NCBI GenBank assembly: GCA_964605145.1
Contig: CAZSBG010000066.1
Coordinates: forward strand, 1 to 34,516
From: CAZSBG01 sp964605145
Lineage (GTDB): Bacteria > Zhuqueibacterota > Zhuqueibacteria > Thermofontimicrobiales > Thermofontimicrobiaceae
DNA: 34,516 nucleotides
Direction: 5' to 3'
In this document: positions 32,844 to 34,516 of the stretch, in pieces
Layout: each line of letters opens with the position of its first letter
How positions within the stretch are numbered: the stretch's first letter is position 1
Translations under genes and position numbers: made by a program
The notes under the pieces: model-generated
What the model was told of the DNA's origin: nothing
What the model saw: only the letters and a program-made list of their open reading frames with translations
Databases searched by the model: none

Positions 32844-34114
32844 ATTAATTTTCCTGAAGGAATTTTTTGCTCCTTAAAATCTTCTTCTTTTTTATACGGA
32901 TTTACAATGCAGTTTTCCCCTATGACCACATTGTTTGGTATATTTACGTACTGCCCGACCACCGTAATCCCATTTATTTTAACCTGCTCAGAAGTCTGTT
33001 TTTTCTGAGCGCCGTTTAATTCTCCAATTCGACAATTTTGGCCCACGCAAATATCGGTATCCAAAATTGTTTTATTAAGAATTGAACCTTTTTTAACAGT
33101 TGTGTCAAACATAACTACAGAATTTGAAACCTTTGCCCCCTTTTGAATTCGTACCCCGGGAAAAATAACAGAACGGGAGACATCTCCTTCAATCATCGCG
33201 CCGGTATATACGATACTATCTTCGATTGTAGCAGAATCTGAGATGATGGTTGGCGTCCGATCGCGCAAATTTCGGTGATCCAGATTGGTGCGAACCTGCC
33301 ATTTCTCAAGATCGATTACAGGGTATTCGGCCAACAAATCCATATTCGTGCGCCAGTATTCCGGAATGGTTCGTGTATAACCCCAGTAATCGTAATATTT
33401 GTAACCATACAAGCGGTGCGTATTTACCAGTTGTGGGAGAATGTGTTTTCCAAATTCAGACCATTTGGAATTTTTGGTGAATTGCATCAAACCTTTTTTG
33501 AGCACATCTGCGTTGAACAAATAAATTGTGAGTGATGCCCACGTTGAATTTGGCTGTGATGGTTTTTCATGATATGCAGTTATCCTACCCCCGGTTTCAT
33601 TGTCTTCTTCATCTATCCTGGCAATCCCGAACCGGTGTGCTGTTTGCAAAGGAACTTGTTTAAAGACCGCCGTTACATCAGCTTTTTTGGTTAAGTGATA
33701 ATCAATTACCGCATTGTAATTTAGATGATAGACATGATCTCCTGACAAAACTAACACCAGGTCAGGCTCAAACTCTTCAATAAAATCGAGATTCTGAAAA
33801 ACAGCGTCGGCTGTGCCCTTGTACCAATCTGAGTTTCCGGCCGATTTGAATGGCGGAAGCACCATCACACCCCTGTCGCGCCCAACCATATCCCACGAAC
33901 TTCCGACGCCAATATGGCGGACCAGGGATGAGGAGTGATATTGAGAAAGAACACCGACTTTTTCAATCCCGGAATGCATGAGATTGCTGAGAGAGAAATC
34001 AATAATTCGGTACATACCTCCGAATGGCACGGCAGACTTTGGTCGATTCAGAGTGAGCACAGAAAGCTCGTCAACCCGGCCGCCGGCCAAAATCATCGCT
34101 AAAATTCTTTTCAT
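32840..34114 (-). CDS. GlgC paralogue, GlgD-like regulatory subunit
   Basis: The 424-residue protein (start at ATG 34114; the longer frame adds 45 non-conserved residues) has the ADP-glucose pyrophosphorylase fold: PKSAVPFGGMYRIIDFSLSN, SDWYKGTADAVFQN, LSGDHVYHLNYN and a C-terminal beta-helix. The G-x-G-x-R-L loop that holds ATP reads GGRVDELSVL, losing the second Gly and the Arg. By analogy with GlgC/GlgD pairs, it may be the non-catalytic or regulatory partner of the GlgC encoded next to it with a 4-bp overlap. A separate NDP-sugar activity is not excluded. No strong ribosome binding site is seen. Confidence 0.82.
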   Translation of the reverse strand: MKRILAMILAGGRVDELSVLTLNRPKSAVPFGGMYRIIDFSLSNLMHSGIEKVGVLSQYHSSSLVRHIGVGSSWDMVGRDRGVMVLPPFKSAGNSDWYKGTADAVFQNLDFIEEFEPDLVLVLSGDHVYHLNYNAVIDYHLTKKADVTAVFKQVPLQTAHRFGIARIDEEDNETGGRITAYHEKPSQPNSTWASLTIYLFNADVLKKGLMQFTKNSKWSEFGKHILPQLVNTHRLYGYKYYDYWGYTRTIPEYWRTNMDLLAEYPVIDLEKWQVRTNLDHRNLRDRTPTIISDSATIEDSIVYTGAMIEGDVSRSVIFPGVRIQKGAKVSNSVVMFDTTVKKGSILNKTILDTDICVGQNCRIGELNGAQKKQTSEQVKINGITVVGQYVNIPNNVVIGENCIVNPYKKEEDFKEQKIPSGKLI

Positions 34115-34516
34115 TATCGCACGTTTAAGGTGAGCAGGTTTGGGGATAGTATGATTATTACCAATCCCAAAAATGATTTTGTATAAACAAAGTATTAAAA
34201 TTATTTTTCGAATGCAAGTAAAATTTTTTAAATAAATAATGAAATCCATTAAATTTAAATTGATAAATTGAAGGAAATTTATTATTTTATCAAAGCATCA
34301 GGTATATGATTCAGAAATACTGTAGCTAATAAGTGCCTGAGCGAAAACTAATTTTGGTTCTATGTTGAAATGTGTGGGTTGTTTTAGTGAATTGAATCCA
34401 TATTACTGATATTTTCCAACGCGGTGAAAACGCAAATAATAATACCAGATGATTATTTCATCTATAATTATTTTGCACAAAACAGAATAAAAGTAACCGA
34501 TCACAGGGTATGCATA
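34115..34516. other. Region upstream of the glg genes to the window end
   Basis: No gene is supported. It is AT-rich, holds the candidate promoter at 34189-34217 and a short AGATGA/TCATCT hairpin near the edge (34447-34463). Confidence 0.5.
34189..34217 (-). promoter_or_regulatory. Candidate promoter of the glgD-like/glgC operon
   Basis: On the minus strand TTGCAT (34217-34212) and TACTTT (34194-34189) are 17 bases apart, giving a leader of about 70 bases to ATG 34114. AT-rich context lowers confidence. Confidence 0.35.

Overview
The window looks like chromosome from an uncultured or little-studied bacterium of the Fibrobacteres-Chlorobi-Bacteroidetes (FCB) neighbourhood, perhaps Calditrichota or candidate phylum KSB1. 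That is inference. It rests on a type IX secretion (T9SS) C-terminal sorting domain on a gene remnant at 14.1-14.8 kb, the general look of the proteins, and housekeeping genes separated by AT-rich, repeat-filled gaps. No rRNA, tRNA or CRISPR array was recognised.

Layout: (1) 0.09-4.4 kb, all minus strand: a thioredoxin-fold lipoprotein, a RodZ-like HTH/membrane protein, Maf, a CobO/BtuR corrinoid adenosyltransferase, a DUF3795 cysteine-rich protein and a helix-hairpin-helix protein. (2) 4.4-4.95 kb: a gap packed with inverted repeats, including a 166-bp element with three nested pairs of arms. (3) 4.95-10.2 kb: a visibly AT-rich accessory island, all minus strand. In transcription order it holds an archaeo-eukaryotic primase plus SF2 helicase of the TOTE conflict-system type, an SPPY-motif DNA methyltransferase fused to a staphylococcal-nuclease-like domain, an MjaI-family restriction endonuclease overlapping it by 17 bp, and a SWIM zinc-finger protein. 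The primase-helicase and the SWIM gene are each cut by one in-frame TGA with intact homologous sequence on both sides. In the primase the TGA sits exactly where the family has Trp. (4) 10.7-16.9 kb, plus strand: a large secreted M1-type metallopeptidase with a barrel-like C-terminus, a decayed T9SS-exported protein, and RecQ. (5) 17.2-19.7 kb, plus strand: a complete partner-switching module (double-receiver SpoIIE phosphatase, STAS antagonist, RsbW-like ATPase). (6) 19.7-21.7 kb, minus strand: a UbiB/ABC1-family kinase-like protein and a phasin-like coiled-coil protein. (7) 22.3-28.7 kb, plus strand: a UDP-sugar pyrophosphorylase, an MscS channel broken by an A8 homopolymer frameshift, a 1103-aa AsmA-like protein and a lipoprotein closed by a clear terminator. 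(8) 28.9-34.1 kb, minus strand: three nucleotidyltransferase genes, namely a GlgD-like ADP-glucose pyrophosphorylase paralogue, GlgC, and a mannose-1-phosphate guanylyltransferase/phosphomannomutase-like fusion with a degenerate mutase half.

Functionally, the right half is sugar-nucleotide and glycogen supply plus envelope proteins. The middle is a stress or surface signalling switch. The left-centre island is a defence cluster. The most unusual points are the two in-frame TGA codons in the island, the methyltransferase/SNase-like fusion, an 11-bp perfect palindrome over the likely promoter of the restriction-modification genes, a dispersed ~210-245-bp non-coding repeat (copies at 3.2 and 13.8 kb), and two MITE-like nested palindromic elements.
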